Part shown: piece after piece, positions 23,350-35,800 of the stretch
Numbering within the stretch: position 1 is the stretch's first letter
Layout of the letters: every line of letters begins with the position of its first letter
NCBI GenBank assembly: GCA_964020085.1
Contig: OZ026595.1
Location: 20,362,653 to 20,426,652 of the forward strand
DNA length: 64,000 bases
Direction: 5' to 3'
Source of the DNA: Micromussa lordhowensis
Lineage: Eukaryota; Cnidaria; Anthozoa; Scleractinia; Lobophylliidae
Made by a program: the position numbers and the translations under genes
Notes under the pieces: generated by a model
Seen by the model: the letters and a program-made list of their open reading frames with translations, nothing else
Database searches by the model: none
Told to the model about the DNA's origin: nothing

Positions 23350-25290
23350 ACTGGATAGTAATGTCGACAACTGGAACTCAAAACTCAAACTCTTGGGAAT
23401 GACAATCACATAAGGATAGAAAAAAAGTTGGGGTAACAGTGGAGTCACAGAGATTGTCGGGCCCGTGGCAAGAACTATAAAACACTTTCGTTTGCATGTA
23501 TGAGAGTAGGATTTATAAGAATGAGTTTATTAATATATCATTCTATGGTTAACACGACGATCCTTGCCAAGAAACAAAAGATTCAGCAAGAAATGTCTCG
23601 AGAATGATTCCCCCTTTTAGGCTGTGTTTTACATGTATGGGCTCTTGCTATAGCGAAAAATAAAAGACAAGCAGGGGGGGCTGGTACCAAATGGTGTTCA
23701 GAAACACAGCATGTTGGATATCATGAAGGTAATTAGAAAAAAAAAAGATATTTGTATTTGGAAAAGAAACCTAAATTTTTATAAACCAACCAGGAGAAGA
23801 AATACCAAAAATAATTCAGTTGGCTCTATAACTCATTTTGCTCTGTCGACAGTTTTACGGGTATGTTTTTGGTAAGGTTAGAGGTAAGTAAGGAACCGAA
23901 AAACTAAGAGCGGTTATTATTGTTTCACCAATATGTCACTTAGAATAACTTGATGTTCTCTAATACTAGTTCCCGAAAATATTTAATGTAGTTGTGAAGC
24001 TGTTTGGTCAGTGAAGTTCGGTCATTACGCAAGATCATGGTCTGTCCGAAAGCCAACGGACTGAGAAGCTTTTTATAGTGACAACGAAAAGAAGGCTACT
24101 TACATCTACCTTGTAAACAGACAAGTTTCCCTTCTACTCCGCTTTAGGGGTAGTTTTGAAACGCCAATATCCTCTCGCCTTTTTCCTTCTACTGAAGATG
24201 GTCTACTCGTAAATAAAAGAGACAATATGGAGCGAGCAACGACAACCAACCTGATTGGTCGATTCGTTATGTTGTTGGACAGGTACTCGTTCACGGTTGA
24301 GATCACTAATGACGGGTATTTTATTTCTAGCTCTATTATTTTAATCGTGCAACGAAATCATTTAACTGACGGCATTTCCGTTATTGCCTTACAAGAATGG
24401 GAAAACAATGCTAAGCAGGGACCAATCTCTTTGCTTTAGCTTGACGGCAAGGGTAGCTAGGCTGCAAGGTGAATGCTTGGATAACGTGAAGACGAGGCAC
24501 AGGGTTCAAGCTCAGTGAGACCCATATATCAGATATATTTTTTCCTCTTGACTCAAATCTAGTTTTCGCCCCGACCAACAAAGCCGATGCACTTCGGTTA
24601 CCGATCAATGAAAGAGAAATGTCCCCTTGATGCCGAATATCCTCCGCTTTCTAATGCAGTATCATACGCTGTTTAGAGACAATCTAACAAGCTAGTTCGA
24701 CGAGATTTAAACATTTTTTGTTGTCTCTATATCTCCACAACTGCCTATCTGCTTATCGCATCTGGTGGTTTCCATTTATCTCCAACTATACAGATTGAAT
24801 AGATTTCTTTATCCAGTCTTGTTGTTCGTTGAGAACATAGCTTTTCGCAATTGTTGATATTTTATGGCTGGACAGTTTATTTTCTAAAATACATCTGACA
24901 TATTGGTTTATAAAAAAGCGCTAAACTTTGTAAATAACAACAGTTTCTAAAAATGATGGCTCTTCGCTATATATATATATTGTCATAATGAAGTTGTGAT
25001 ACTTCAGTATGTATCAGTGGCTATGTGACTTTCTCTATCCTTTCCGATTTTGTGACGATAGTTCACTTTCGCTTTCCTCGTGCAGCCATTTATTAAAAGA
25101 TTCAGATATGTGTCCAGTGCCACCTTATGGTCACTTTGTTTCCTCCATTTTCGAATCTGAAATCAAGAGATTAGGAAGAAATGTAAAAATCGTTGCCATT
25201 CTTTGTACAAGCCATTTTCAGATAGAACCCGATTTCGTTGTGTCAGAATTGACCTTGTCGCGGAGTCAACCTACTGGTTGACTATTCAAA
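23350..25290. other. Intergenic DNA between astacin genes, no gene seen
   Basis: Lies between the start of the double-astacin gene and the last recognised exon of the third astacin. The downstream exon(s) of the third astacin could be here, but none was identified with confidence. Confidence 0.4.
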
Positions 25291-25295
25291 GCATA

Positions 25296-25396
25296 CAGCG
25301 GAACTCCGCCATACATCAGCTTCGTTATAACGGCCACCTCGTTATCACGGCCAGACTTTTGTGGCCCGTTGGTGACCGGATTAACGGAGTTCCACT
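25296..25396. mobile_element. Tigger/pogo-like MITE, copy 1 (diverged)
   Basis: Begins ATACAGCGGAACTCCGCC and ends TAACGGAGTTCCACTATA. The inner text (GGCCACCTCGTTATCACGGC, GTGACCGGATTAACGG) matches the copies at 37267-37424 and 42211-42403, which keep the canonical CAGTNGAACCC ends. Confidence 0.6.
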
Positions 25397-25719
25397 ATAT
25401 ATTCTCTGAGCAGACGTTCCCCTTGTTCACTATTCCCCACTTTGTTACTAGTAAAGATATCGTCACTCTTTTACTCAGCTTCAGATCTGCTGCCCAAGCT
25501 ACTTTCCAAACCAAGTGTTTCTTGCTTGTTCGAGACGCTTAAAGTCAATTACTCTATCGCTGCCGTGCCTTCCCGTCCCTCCCTGTATGTATCTCCCGCC
25601 CCCCATCTCTTTCCTAATTCTTCATTCCCGGTTTTCCTCCATCCCCTATATATCTATAACAAACACCAATCCCTGATTTATGCACACATGACCAGTAAAT
25701 GACAATAAGGTATTCTGAA

Positions 25720-28700
25720 TTAGAATAAGCAAAATTGATCGAAAGCGTAAATAACTGTCCTAGAACTACTATGTTTACCGTTGCCTTTGTCGCATTGATA
25801 AAGCAGTAGTCCTTTCTGGACGTCCAAGAGGCTAAGCTTTTCTCGTTGTCCTATACGTACTCCTTTAATTTTGGTGCGCAGTGTTTGTTCGCCCCTCTCT
25901 CGGGCAAAGAAGAAGGGACCATAGTGCATCACTGAATTATAATCGTATCTGACATCCAAGGAATCGATCGTCATGAATCTTTCTTTCCTGAAGTGAACTC
26001 TACATCCTGTAAACAAATACATACAAAGATAGTAATTCAGGTGCGATAAAACAACGGGTAGTAGTGCTGAAACCGGTTGCTACCTGAACCCGAGACAATA
26101 GAGGTTACAGTTTTTTATAATTTGTACGCCTTCTTGGACAAGTAGTCAAACGCTTTTGGGCGTCACAAACGAGTTATATTTTATAGATTTTAATTGACCT
26201 CGTCGCGATGTGCTTCTAGCGAAACTAAATGACAGTCAGTTGTCATAACAATTAAAGCTCCAGTTTCAGTACTAATATTGCTTACGATAATCCTATTAAT
26301 TCTAAGAGTTGAGGGATGCAATAAGGGTGTGCAAGAGTTTCTCTTTATTCTTTTTTTTCTCTTTGTGTACCGGAGTTTCTTGCTTCTCTCAGCTCCTCTC
26401 ATTTTCGTTTGGCTTGGGGTTTTTGCTCAGTTTTTGACCGTCAGCACTCGATATCATGATAGCCAAACCTATTCTTGCGGCTACTTCTGCGAGGATTACT
26501 CCGTCGCTTCTCAATCTGGTGCGAGCCGTTCGTTTCCCGCAGTGTATCCCGACTCACGTGCAATACCATGCAGTGTACGTGAGCGATGTTTTGATTCCAT
26601 TACCCTGTACAGTGACTTTTTATCATATGCGCCGGTTGATAAGCGAGTAGTCAAAATAAGTATAATTACGTCATCCTAAAAAGAACAACTACGCCCGTGT
26701 TCTATTTACCAGACATAACGTTTTCCCAAACCACCGTAAGGTACTGATCTCGATCGGGTCGGTTGTGTTCGTGGTGGAAGCCAAGCGCATGTCCAATTTC
26801 GTGTAATATACTTCCTTTGCCACATGTGATCGTCACGTTGCTTCCATATGGTGTGGGCGACCCGCACGACATGTCTGCATACTCTGTTCCAATTGAACCC
26901 ACAGAAATGACTTGACGACCCCCAATACGGCCAATACTTGATGAGCAACTGAAAGGGAATATAAATACATCGTGAGGTGGTTTGAAAAGCAACTGTTAAA
27001 TTGACATAATGAGACTTGTTATACAAACAATTTCCTCTATTCTTGGACACTACCGAAGCCACCAGCAGCTGATTGCTTTAGGGAGGTGTGCGCATTGTGC
27101 TACACATACCATTTCTACACATACCCTCCCTCATATGCAAACTCGATATAATCCGCGTCTTCGAGCTGCCTCTCTTTGAAAACGATGCACAACCTGTCTT
27201 GCCATTCCTTAATAGCTGCACGAATATTGAACAGAGTTGCCTCCCCTGCAATACGAACAAAAAAATCATACAAAAAAAAAAGGTTAACCTCTATTATTAT
27301 AACTTCTTTATGATTATTTTAAATAATCTGCCTCTTTGTTTAGGCCAGAAAGCTTCAAAATAAATTACTTTGAAAATATATTGCATTGACTCATTTTAAG
27401 ATTCTTATTTTAACATTCTGTGAACATTCTTAAGCGAGTACCTATTGCAGGATACCACTCTTGCTCGTTCCATTTTCAGCTTTATTCTAGAGTGTGAATA
27501 TCGAGCTATCGCGTCTCAAAACGCCGCCCTACCTGCAAATGAAAGCAGTCCGGGCTGGACACATAACATTTACGTTGCTATATCCTCAGTTACTATTGAT
27601 TTTATCTCTATTTAGCTAAATAGTGAGTAAACTTTCACTGGAAATGTTTCATCCGTGTAAGTTTACAGAAACATTTACACATTACAACTCTGACAACAAC
27701 AACAACAAAAACAAAAACAACAACAACAACAACACAAGAACTTAATTTACCGTGACGTACTGTAACCGTGACTTCTTTCATAATATTTTATAAGATGAAG
27801 TTGGCCTAAATAGCTAAATTGATTTCTTTTTTGTATATATAAAACTATATAAATAAATAAATAGTAAGTTCTTCTTACGCATTCTTGTGGCTATAGTGTA
27901 TGGAACTGTGTTGTTGGGCCAGAGTTGTCGAAAGCCAGTGAGCGCCAAATCCTTGCCCCGTGAGTTACCGTCTTGCCAAATGTTTTGGATATTTTTTCTT
28001 TGCTCCTCTGTCAATACCATATCGCCTTCAAAGTATTCCTTCCCAAGGTTCAACTCTCCAAATGTTTCTTGTCCACCCATCAGCAAATTCCAACAGGAAC
28101 AAGACATAGACATGAAATCAGTTTAAGCAGAGGAGGCATTTTTTTTTTATAAGAGGAGGAGACAGTTTATGTAGGTCCCTGTATTTTCTTGTTTTATTTC
28201 ATTTTTTGTGAGTTGGTGAGTTCATTTACACAACCTAGTTCTGAGAAGCAATTTTATTCCCTGTCATTTAAGAGTGTATCTTTGTATATATATTTTTTTT
28301 AACTTCAAAAATTTAAAAGTGTTTCGGACTAAAGCCGGTACATTTGAAAATAAGGAGCTAGATGGAGAATAGACTAAAAGACCACAGATAAAAAATGCTA
28401 TAAAAGGCTGACCACCGAACGGCCATCAGACTGACCTACCGACCGACCGACCGACTGGAAGGCCGACCTGCCGACCGACCAAACGAACGAACGAATAAGC
28501 CAATGGATGAACAAACGAACGTCGAGCAGTCCTAGAAGAGTTACTGGCTATCGATCCATGGTCAGAAGTAGCGACTGCACATAAAATAAAAATGCGACAC
28601 TTGATTTTACACGCAACACAATTTTTTTCTGCATTAACTTCAGAGAAGTGGCACCCCTCCCCCTCCCCCCCAGCCTCCTTCTTCGACGTCATTTTCCACG

Positions 28701-29231
28701 ACTAATCGATAAACGAACGAAGAAATGCATACATGACTATGGGGGGACAGAGGACATAGTAGACTATTCAGTGGATGCCCGGACACCCTTGATTGATATA
28801 TGCGGGCGGGTGGATGAACTGACAGCTTCGTGATGTATACGAATATAATATGCATGTTGCCCGTTCTTTCCTAGAGAGAAAAATCGAATACTAGGAGTCA
28901 TGGTGTCATAACTTTTCTAACCTCGCATTTGTTGGTCATACAGCTCAAACATCATGGGATCAGATTCACCGATGTCTTGATCGATATCTGAAATATTGAA
29001 GAGTAGCAATAAATGAAAATAAAACTGAAGTAAATATGCTATACTAGTACCTGACTAATTGGACAGCGCCTGCATGAGTACAAAAGAAATACTTTCATGG
29101 GAGATACTGTTTCTTTAAACTCAGTTTTCAAGCTCTAATATATCAAACTTACCAACTTTTTCTATGGAAGCCGCCAGTACGGTACAAATTAACAGAGAAG
29201 CGACTACCGCAGTGGTTAAATGTAGTGTCAT
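25720..29231 (-). CDS. Astacin metalloprotease (third unit, own gene)
   Basis: Six exons in phase: 29153-29231, 28922-28987, 27879-28067, 27125-27245, 26710-26948, and a last exon from 26006. Residues 1-21 look like a signal peptide (LTTAVVASLLICTVLAA). The prodomain has FGELNLGKEYFEGDMVLT with the inhibitory FEGD motif. The catalytic part has GCSSSIGRIGGRQ, the zinc site HEIGHALGFHHEHNRPDRDQY (H201, E202, H205, H211) and the Met-turn NSVMHY (S256-Y260). Compared with the other two units it has an insertion (about 171-189) before the zinc helix and two extra cysteines (C180, C233). The last exon either reads on to a stop at 25720 or splices at 25779 (AACG|gtaaac, same phase as the homologous exons) to an unidentified exon. 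Confidence 0.88.
27692..27735. repeat. (AAC)n low-complexity tract
   Basis: CAACAACAACAACAAAAACA-type run in an intron of the third astacin gene. Confidence 0.85.
28438..28516. repeat. (ACCG)n / (AACG)n tetranucleotide tract
   Basis: Degenerate tetranucleotide repeats (GACCGACCGACCGAC, then AACGAACGAACGAA) in the intron after the third astacin's second exon. The Arg/Val-rich frames across it are artefacts. Confidence 0.8.
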
Positions 29232-31607
29232 TGTTTCGCAACATCGAAGCAGAAACTGACTTCGTACATAGAGGAAAATCTAGGACTATCTTCTTGATAT
29301 TGCTATTACATATTTCACTGTTAACGAGGCTGCACATGGCAGACTTGAGGTAATTCATATAAATGGTAGTTCTGGTACCTGATTGAAAAGCTGTCAGTTC
29401 ATTTGCAAATTAAATCGTGATAATCAAATAAACGAAACGAAAAAATCTAGTGCAATCTAGTGGCACTCAAGAGCTTTAAAAAAAAAACAGAACAGGTATC
29501 GAAATTCATTTCTACAGACGCGCTTAATTTTCATTTATACAGGCGGTGTTCCAAGTCCTATTCTAACACCGACGAACTTAAAAAGCACACAATATATACA
29601 TTACTTACATTCCTGTATATTCTTTATCGTTATTTCTTAATGTAAATTCCTTTTGTTTCGTATAATGATAATTGCCATCGTTCTAATTTCATTATAAGAA
29701 TGATGTCTTCTTTTTTTGTCGCGCAGATGTTACAAACCATTTCAATTCCATAGCAAACAAATAGTGCATGTCTCTTTCGCAGGGTGGTTACAGGATCGGG
29801 CCATTGGGTGGATTGTGAAGTATGCCTCTTCCGTCGGTGACTCAGATTTTTTCTTTTTTCGTCCCACGCTTATTTATTATCAAATGGCTATTAGGTTTCA
29901 AAAACAATATGGCAAATGAATTCATTAAACAAGGCATTCAAAGGCAAATGTAACATGTATCGTACGTTTATCAGCAAACGTGTATTTAAATGAAACGAGT
30001 GTACCCGTCCTGAGTCAAAGGCTGATTCTGCAAAGATTTGAAACTCTAATTTTGTCCTATTGATCAGGACCTGGGTCAGGTCTGAGTGTGTTCCGTAAGT
30101 GAACTGGGCGATTTCTGGCTGGGTCTAGACGGGTCCTCCATATCTGTAACTGGCAACTTAGATATGAAGTGCATTAGAACTTGAGCAAAAGCCACTCAAT
30201 ACTATATACCACCATAGCCTCGTGTACTGGGCGAGGTGGAAAGTTTCTCGGCATTTTCTTCAATTGATCGCTTTGTCACTCGATCGCGCAGAACAATTCT
30301 AATCAGTCTACAGATGGATTACCTGAATCTTTCACGTTTTTTGCGAGAGACAATTGCAATGGAAGCTGGTGTTTTTCGATATTTCTCGAAGACCGATTCT
30401 GCTGATTGTTTGTTTTTTAAATATGTAAAATAGAAATTGGCCACAGAATAGGTTCTTATTAAGGTATCTTAAAGCGCATTAGTAATCCTTCATCTATAGA
30501 TGAACCATTTAAAATTCTTTGTTGGTTTACATGCTACAGCACGTGGAAGAAGTGTTGGAAATCTACGTCATGCATCGTGTTAGTTTAGTTCAGATTAAAA
30601 TTCATAGCTCGAGTATCAGGCTTTTCGAAAGTAAAGAGGTAGGGCAAGGAAACAGAAGGGCAAAAGAAAGAAAAGCCATTTTCCGCTTCTTTTTTTCTGC
30701 ACCCTCCCCTCCCCCTTATGAAGGCCTGACACTCAGGCCATCAGTAAAACGCCATTAATGACAATCAGATCAGCAACATCTTAATAACCTTCCCAAGAAC
30801 GTTTGCCATCTGTTGTAGAACAACAAAGCTTTAATTTCGCACTCTGGATCCCATTTCCTACTCCTGTCACGGCACGATCCGGCTTCTGAAATATGTTATT
30901 TTTCTGATGAATCTCGCAGAACCTGCCCACAGAAATGGAGCCTTCTCAAGTTACCTGAAAAATCTGCTTTTTAGTGATCATTGCTCCTGAAGTCAGTTGA
31001 TTATTTTAACTCTTTCTACTTAAATGCTCTTTAGTTATGAGCGGTAGCCAAGAATGAAACTAAAATTTAAGTATTCCCGATATACTTTACTCAGATTCAA
31101 ACGGAAACTATCATTGAAAGGTTCCCATACAATAATGATGTATAAGAAATATACGAGAATGCAAATTCAGTGGTTTTTAATTACATTGAGCGGGAAATGC
31201 ACTTCACAACAAACAAAAGATACTTCAAAATGTCAATTCATGCTCGGAAGGCAACTTCTAAACTAACTTGTTATAATCAATAGTGCAATAGATTGGAACT
31301 GCCCGTCAGTAGTGGCAACTACATCGTACTGGTCCTCTTCTCTTTTTGTCTAGTGAGTAATACACATAATGGAAGTATAACCTCAATAAACAGCACAAAA
31401 TTCATACCATATTAAACTGTATCCACATCAATTCAGTGGTCTGTTAAAAAAAATTATGATGCTAGAAAGCACGGTTGCCTATCCATTCCTCTCTATTTGT
31501 TTGTATTTAATATAGCTACATTTATAACTACCCTACAAATTAAAATAGATAAATAAAAATTAACAAGAAACACTATATACCAATCATTTAGCACTGACTA
31601 GAGCTAG
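29232..31607. other. Intergenic DNA upstream of the third astacin, no gene seen
   Basis: Should contain the promoter of the third astacin gene. Open frames here are short and show no recognisable domain or conserved splice context. Confidence 0.4.
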
Positions 31608-32273
31608 TTAAATCTTTTCTGTAAGAGAGGCCTGCTGGAAATTTTTCACGTATTGTGCACCAGACGACTTGTCGAAATTCACTGTTTTTCTAAAATCGTT
31701 CGCGCGACGTAAATACGCCGGTTGCTGTGCTTCTGACTGTCTTAACCAGTCCCAAATTCGCTTTTTGGTTTCTTTGTACGTTGGATCCCGGTATTCCTCA
31801 GGTAATTTACATTTTATTTCCATTCGAAGGTCTTGCTTGGTGCATATGACAGGCCCAGCTTTGTTCTGCACAAGCCGGCCTGCGTTTTCTTTATGTGTTG
31901 TTAAATCACTAGTGGCACCGTTCTTGATAGCTTTGCTTCCACCTCTCGCGTTACTGTACATCTGTGGAAGTTTTGTTAGAGGAAGTTGAGACGCCTTTTC
32001 TCCGGATTCCGTTAGTGGCCTGTTGCTTGAGAACGTTGTAAACTCGCAAATAGATGGAAGTGAAGGGAAAGCAACTATTTCTTTGCTGGTCGTGTGAGTT
32101 TCATCTTGTTCCAAATCTGTTTCCGGCAATGCAAATCGAACCCGTAATGGCCCTGCATTCGACGACTGTTTGATATGTAGTGAATCTCCTTCCACACGCG
32201 GTGAAGAGTAGCATGAAAAATTCTCTCGTTCCTGTCTTGTTTTCTTTGGAAATTTACTCTCTGACAGCATCAT
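31608..32273 (-). CDS. Intronless hypothetical protein, 221 residues
   Basis: A single uninterrupted frame from ATG to stop, clearly longer than chance frames nearby, with ordinary protein-like composition. I do not recognise a family. Residues 1-110 are polar and Ser/Thr-rich, likely disordered, with RVRF at 44-47 (an RVxF-type sequence). The C-terminal part (about 140-221) looks folded or helical and is basic: LRMEIKCKLPEEYRDPTY, RIWDWLRQSEAQQPAYLRR. There is no signal peptide or membrane segment. It lies head to head with the HMG20-type gene across about 600 bases, which suggests a shared bidirectional promoter. A minus-strand ATTAAA lies roughly 100 bases past the stop. Confidence 0.65.
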   Translation of the reverse strand: MMLSESKFPKKTRQERENFSCYSSPRVEGDSLHIKQSSNAGPLRVRFALPETDLEQDETHTTSKEIVAFPSLPSICEFTTFSSNRPLTESGEKASQLPLTKLPQMYSNARGGSKAIKNGATSDLTTHKENAGRLVQNKAGPVICTKQDLRMEIKCKLPEEYRDPTYKETKKRIWDWLRQSEAQQPAYLRRANDFRKTVNFDKSSGAQYVKNFQQASLTEKI

Positions 32274-32870
32274 TCAATCATCTGCGTGTAGTCATTGCTG
32301 AAGCTCCAACGATACAATTGTTTGCCCGACGCAAAATTAAACTGTACTTTTCTACTTGGTGACAAAGAACGCGCAAACAATAGAGGCTGGTCTCTAAGAA
32401 AACAGGATTAAAGGTCCTAACAATTTAGACAACGAACAATACGCCGGTCCCACAGGGGCAAACTGTTTGTTGACAAAGTGGGAAATTAATTAAACAACCA
32501 GCTCACCTGGTCATGAAAACAGAGGAGTTTGACTAAAAAGTCGATAAGGGTTGATTTCAAATAAGGTTCCTTTACGAGAGAGTGATGTTAACCCGTAAGA
32601 CTGACTCAGAACTTACAATGTAACGCTAGTCTGTTTGCTCGCCTGTTTAAAAGACGTTTATCACTAGGAACTGCTTTTTTGGTTTTTGTGGAAACTTTGA
32701 TTATATTCAGACTTTATTTTCAACAAATCAGACGAAAATCATTTCATTAAAGCGGTGTCCAATGTCCACTGGTCACTCTTCTGTTCTAATTTTGTTTTCA
32801 TATTATTTTTTGCCACTCATACACAACGCTTCTACGAAACCGCTGGCTGTAATTAGTGCGGGTTTCCAAA
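32274..32870. promoter_or_regulatory. Shared intergenic region between divergent genes
   Basis: About 600 bases separate the start codons of the minus-strand 221-residue ORF and the plus-strand HMG20-type gene. Both upstream regions must fall here unless non-coding first exons lie further away. No TATA box or specific factor site is claimed. Confidence 0.4.
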
Positions 32871-35800
32871 ATGGAGAATGTAAGTTCGCCTGTGACAGCT
32901 TTGGGTTTTATACCCACGTTTTCTGCTAACCAGGAATCCGATGGCGATAAAACAAGCTTTGAAACGGCTGCTTCGTCAGTGAATTGTTTTGCTGAGGTTG
33001 TTGTGACTCAAAATTACTCAGATATTTCAAGGTACAGCATGTGCTTTTAAATTTGTCCAAGTTGGGCACTTTGTACGGTAGCTTTGCTAATTAAACTGTA
33101 AGGTTTTGCAAAGTTTTAAGCTTAATGGTTTATTAGGGCAAATTAAATTGCAATCATCTATTTGGAGCTTAATTATGCGCCCTTTTTAAGAAGAAAAGGA
33201 AAACCTTCGTTCGTACTTGAATCATTTTGCCAACTAGCACCTGAAGAATTAAGCTTCTTCATTGTACAACATAAGCTTACTTATGTACAATGTAACATTT
33301 CCTTGAAAATCAGGTACACTCAGGAATCTGTACATGTTTTCTATTCAGTATTATTTGAAGTTCTGTGGATTACTTTTCAGTTTTTGCATCTCAGTTTGGT
33401 GCGGCAGATGTAATAACATTTTTAGTGAAAGCTACATATTGTAAAAGTCAAATGATAAGAATAATATTCACATCACTTTTGATTAAAATACAAAATTGTA
33501 CTGTAAGGATGGGTGGCACACAAATACTTAATCATGTTCAATAACATGAATAACATAATAAAATTAATTTCCTTACAGAAAATAATTAATTAAAACAAAT
33601 CGTGTTTATCTGCACCAGTTTCTCCAAGGAAGATGAAAATAGAAGAACTAAACAGCATTTTTCAATCCAGTAGCCCATTCTTGACAGGACTACATACTGT
33701 ACACCTTTAACAGGCAGTACCGATATCACTCATGTTTTCTTTTGTTTCTTTGCTTGTTTGTTTAAGAAGTGTTGCAATACCAGGCAATGGAGTAGCAACA
33801 TTTGCCGTCAGTTCAAGTGGTGCCCTGGCTTGTCCAGGTATGTAGTGCATGTCAACAACACTTTTTTTTTATTTTATGTTGTCCATCAGAATTATATATT
33901 TTCACATTTTATATATGTCTGACCTAAGTGTGTTCAATTCATGTAGCTGGGATCCAGTCAAGTTCACTTACATGTGCTTAACATGTTTAGTTTCCTAATA
34001 ATTAATTTCATAATTAACCCTCTCCCCCCAAACAATAACATCAAAAACCAATTCATAGTTGTTCAGTGAAGTACATCATGATTATAATTGTTTTATTAAA
34101 TTCTCAACCTTTGGTTTTGCTAGAAGAAACGACCGGAAAGTGATGTGACTTCCGGGCGCCAAAACGAAATGCTGAAAATTTTATGCTGAGCGACATTTGC
34201 CGCATTCATTTCCATATAAGGTCAAACGCAGGTATAATGGCTGGTAACCGAGATCTAGTGAACTAATCAGAAAGCTAGAATTGCATTATCCGAGGTTGAG
34301 AATTTAATAATATGGAATATCCTACAAGTTACTTGTATTCTTGGTATACACACAAGCCTTAACACCGACCCTGAGGGAGATTGCTGGTCAGCAATATTGT
34401 TTTGGGTTTAACTTGGGCTACATGTAAACTACATTTTACCTCATTAAAAAACTAAGAGCCCCTTTGTTAATTTAATTTTCCTTATAACAATTCTAATCCA
34501 AATTAAGGTGGAGTGCTCAACAGCCAAGTTGCAGTTGTCACAGTTCCCGAAAGCCAGCTGTTTGCTGTTCAGCAGTCTCAACAAGCTGATTCTGTTCAAC
34601 AGGAAAGTGACTTAACCAGTGAAGATGATGTCACATCTGTCACAGGCAGTACGTCAAATGTCAGTGATCCAAATGAACTGACAATAAATGTTGCATTGCA
34701 GCCCCACCCTGGTTCTTTGTCTGAAGGTGGAGTGCTACCTGAAGGGGCACAGAGCAGCATACCTGGTGATCCGAAGGTAACTTACATGCACTGCATCATT
34801 ACTATAAGCCCCTAATGGTGCATTTTGTTTAAATAAGTACATGACGCGTAGTGTACTGTCTCATGTGCATGTGATGTGACTCCAAAATTCTGGTACAAAT
34901 TGAAGGCAGAATAGCATGGTACCTACTTACAAGTACAGGCTAATCTGATTTATCCCAGTTATAACACTCTTATCAGACAAAAATCAATATGAATTTATTC
35001 ATTAGAAATATCGTAAACACTAGCGGATAAGCCACACCTTTTTACTCAAAGTTGTCGTCAGGTAACAAATCAGGGATGCAATTTCTGTATCTGTAAGAAC
35101 ATCTGGACAATGTGCCATAAATGTGCATAAATTAACAATTCATTGAAAATTTAGAAGTCTGTATAGTAAACTAATAAGAACTTTAAAAGTAGTCCAAGTT
35201 TATTTGTATGGAGGGTAGAAGAGGGGAAGGAAATACTACATACACAAGCAAAGGAAAATAAGTGAGGTGCTACTAATACAAACACTGATGTAGCATAACA
35301 TGTTCACGAGTACTGTTTGTTGAGACCAGACATGCAACAGATGGTAAAACTGATAACCTTGGATGAGCATGCAATGCTAATGGATAGGCATATACACGTA
35401 AATTATAATTGACATGTGCCTTAATTGTTAATAAAGATACCAAGTCATTGTAGCTACAGGCGTGTAATAGTGCCTATTGTTTATGATATCAAGTTCCTTG
35501 GCATGTTCATAATGCACTTACACAATAAAGAAATAGTATCTCTGTCACAGTAATACTAAGCTCTTGTGGTTAACTGTACATCACAAGTAAAGTGAACATT
35601 TAAAGAACAGATTTTTTTTAACAGATCTATTTCCAACCTTCCTCTATTTGCTTTCAATTTGATATTAATTCAGAAAAGGTAATGAAATTAAAATCTACCA
35701 ATTGAAAATAATACAACTACATGTAGATAATATTGAACAAGATGCAACCTGTGTTTTATTAAAATACAGTAGAACTGCTAGACGAGGTTACATTTTCACT

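Noticed and set aside
26278..26679. 133-residue plus frame with a hydrophobic start
   Set aside because: Lies in an intron of the minus-strand third astacin, has no motif and its hydrophobicity comes from T-rich sequence.
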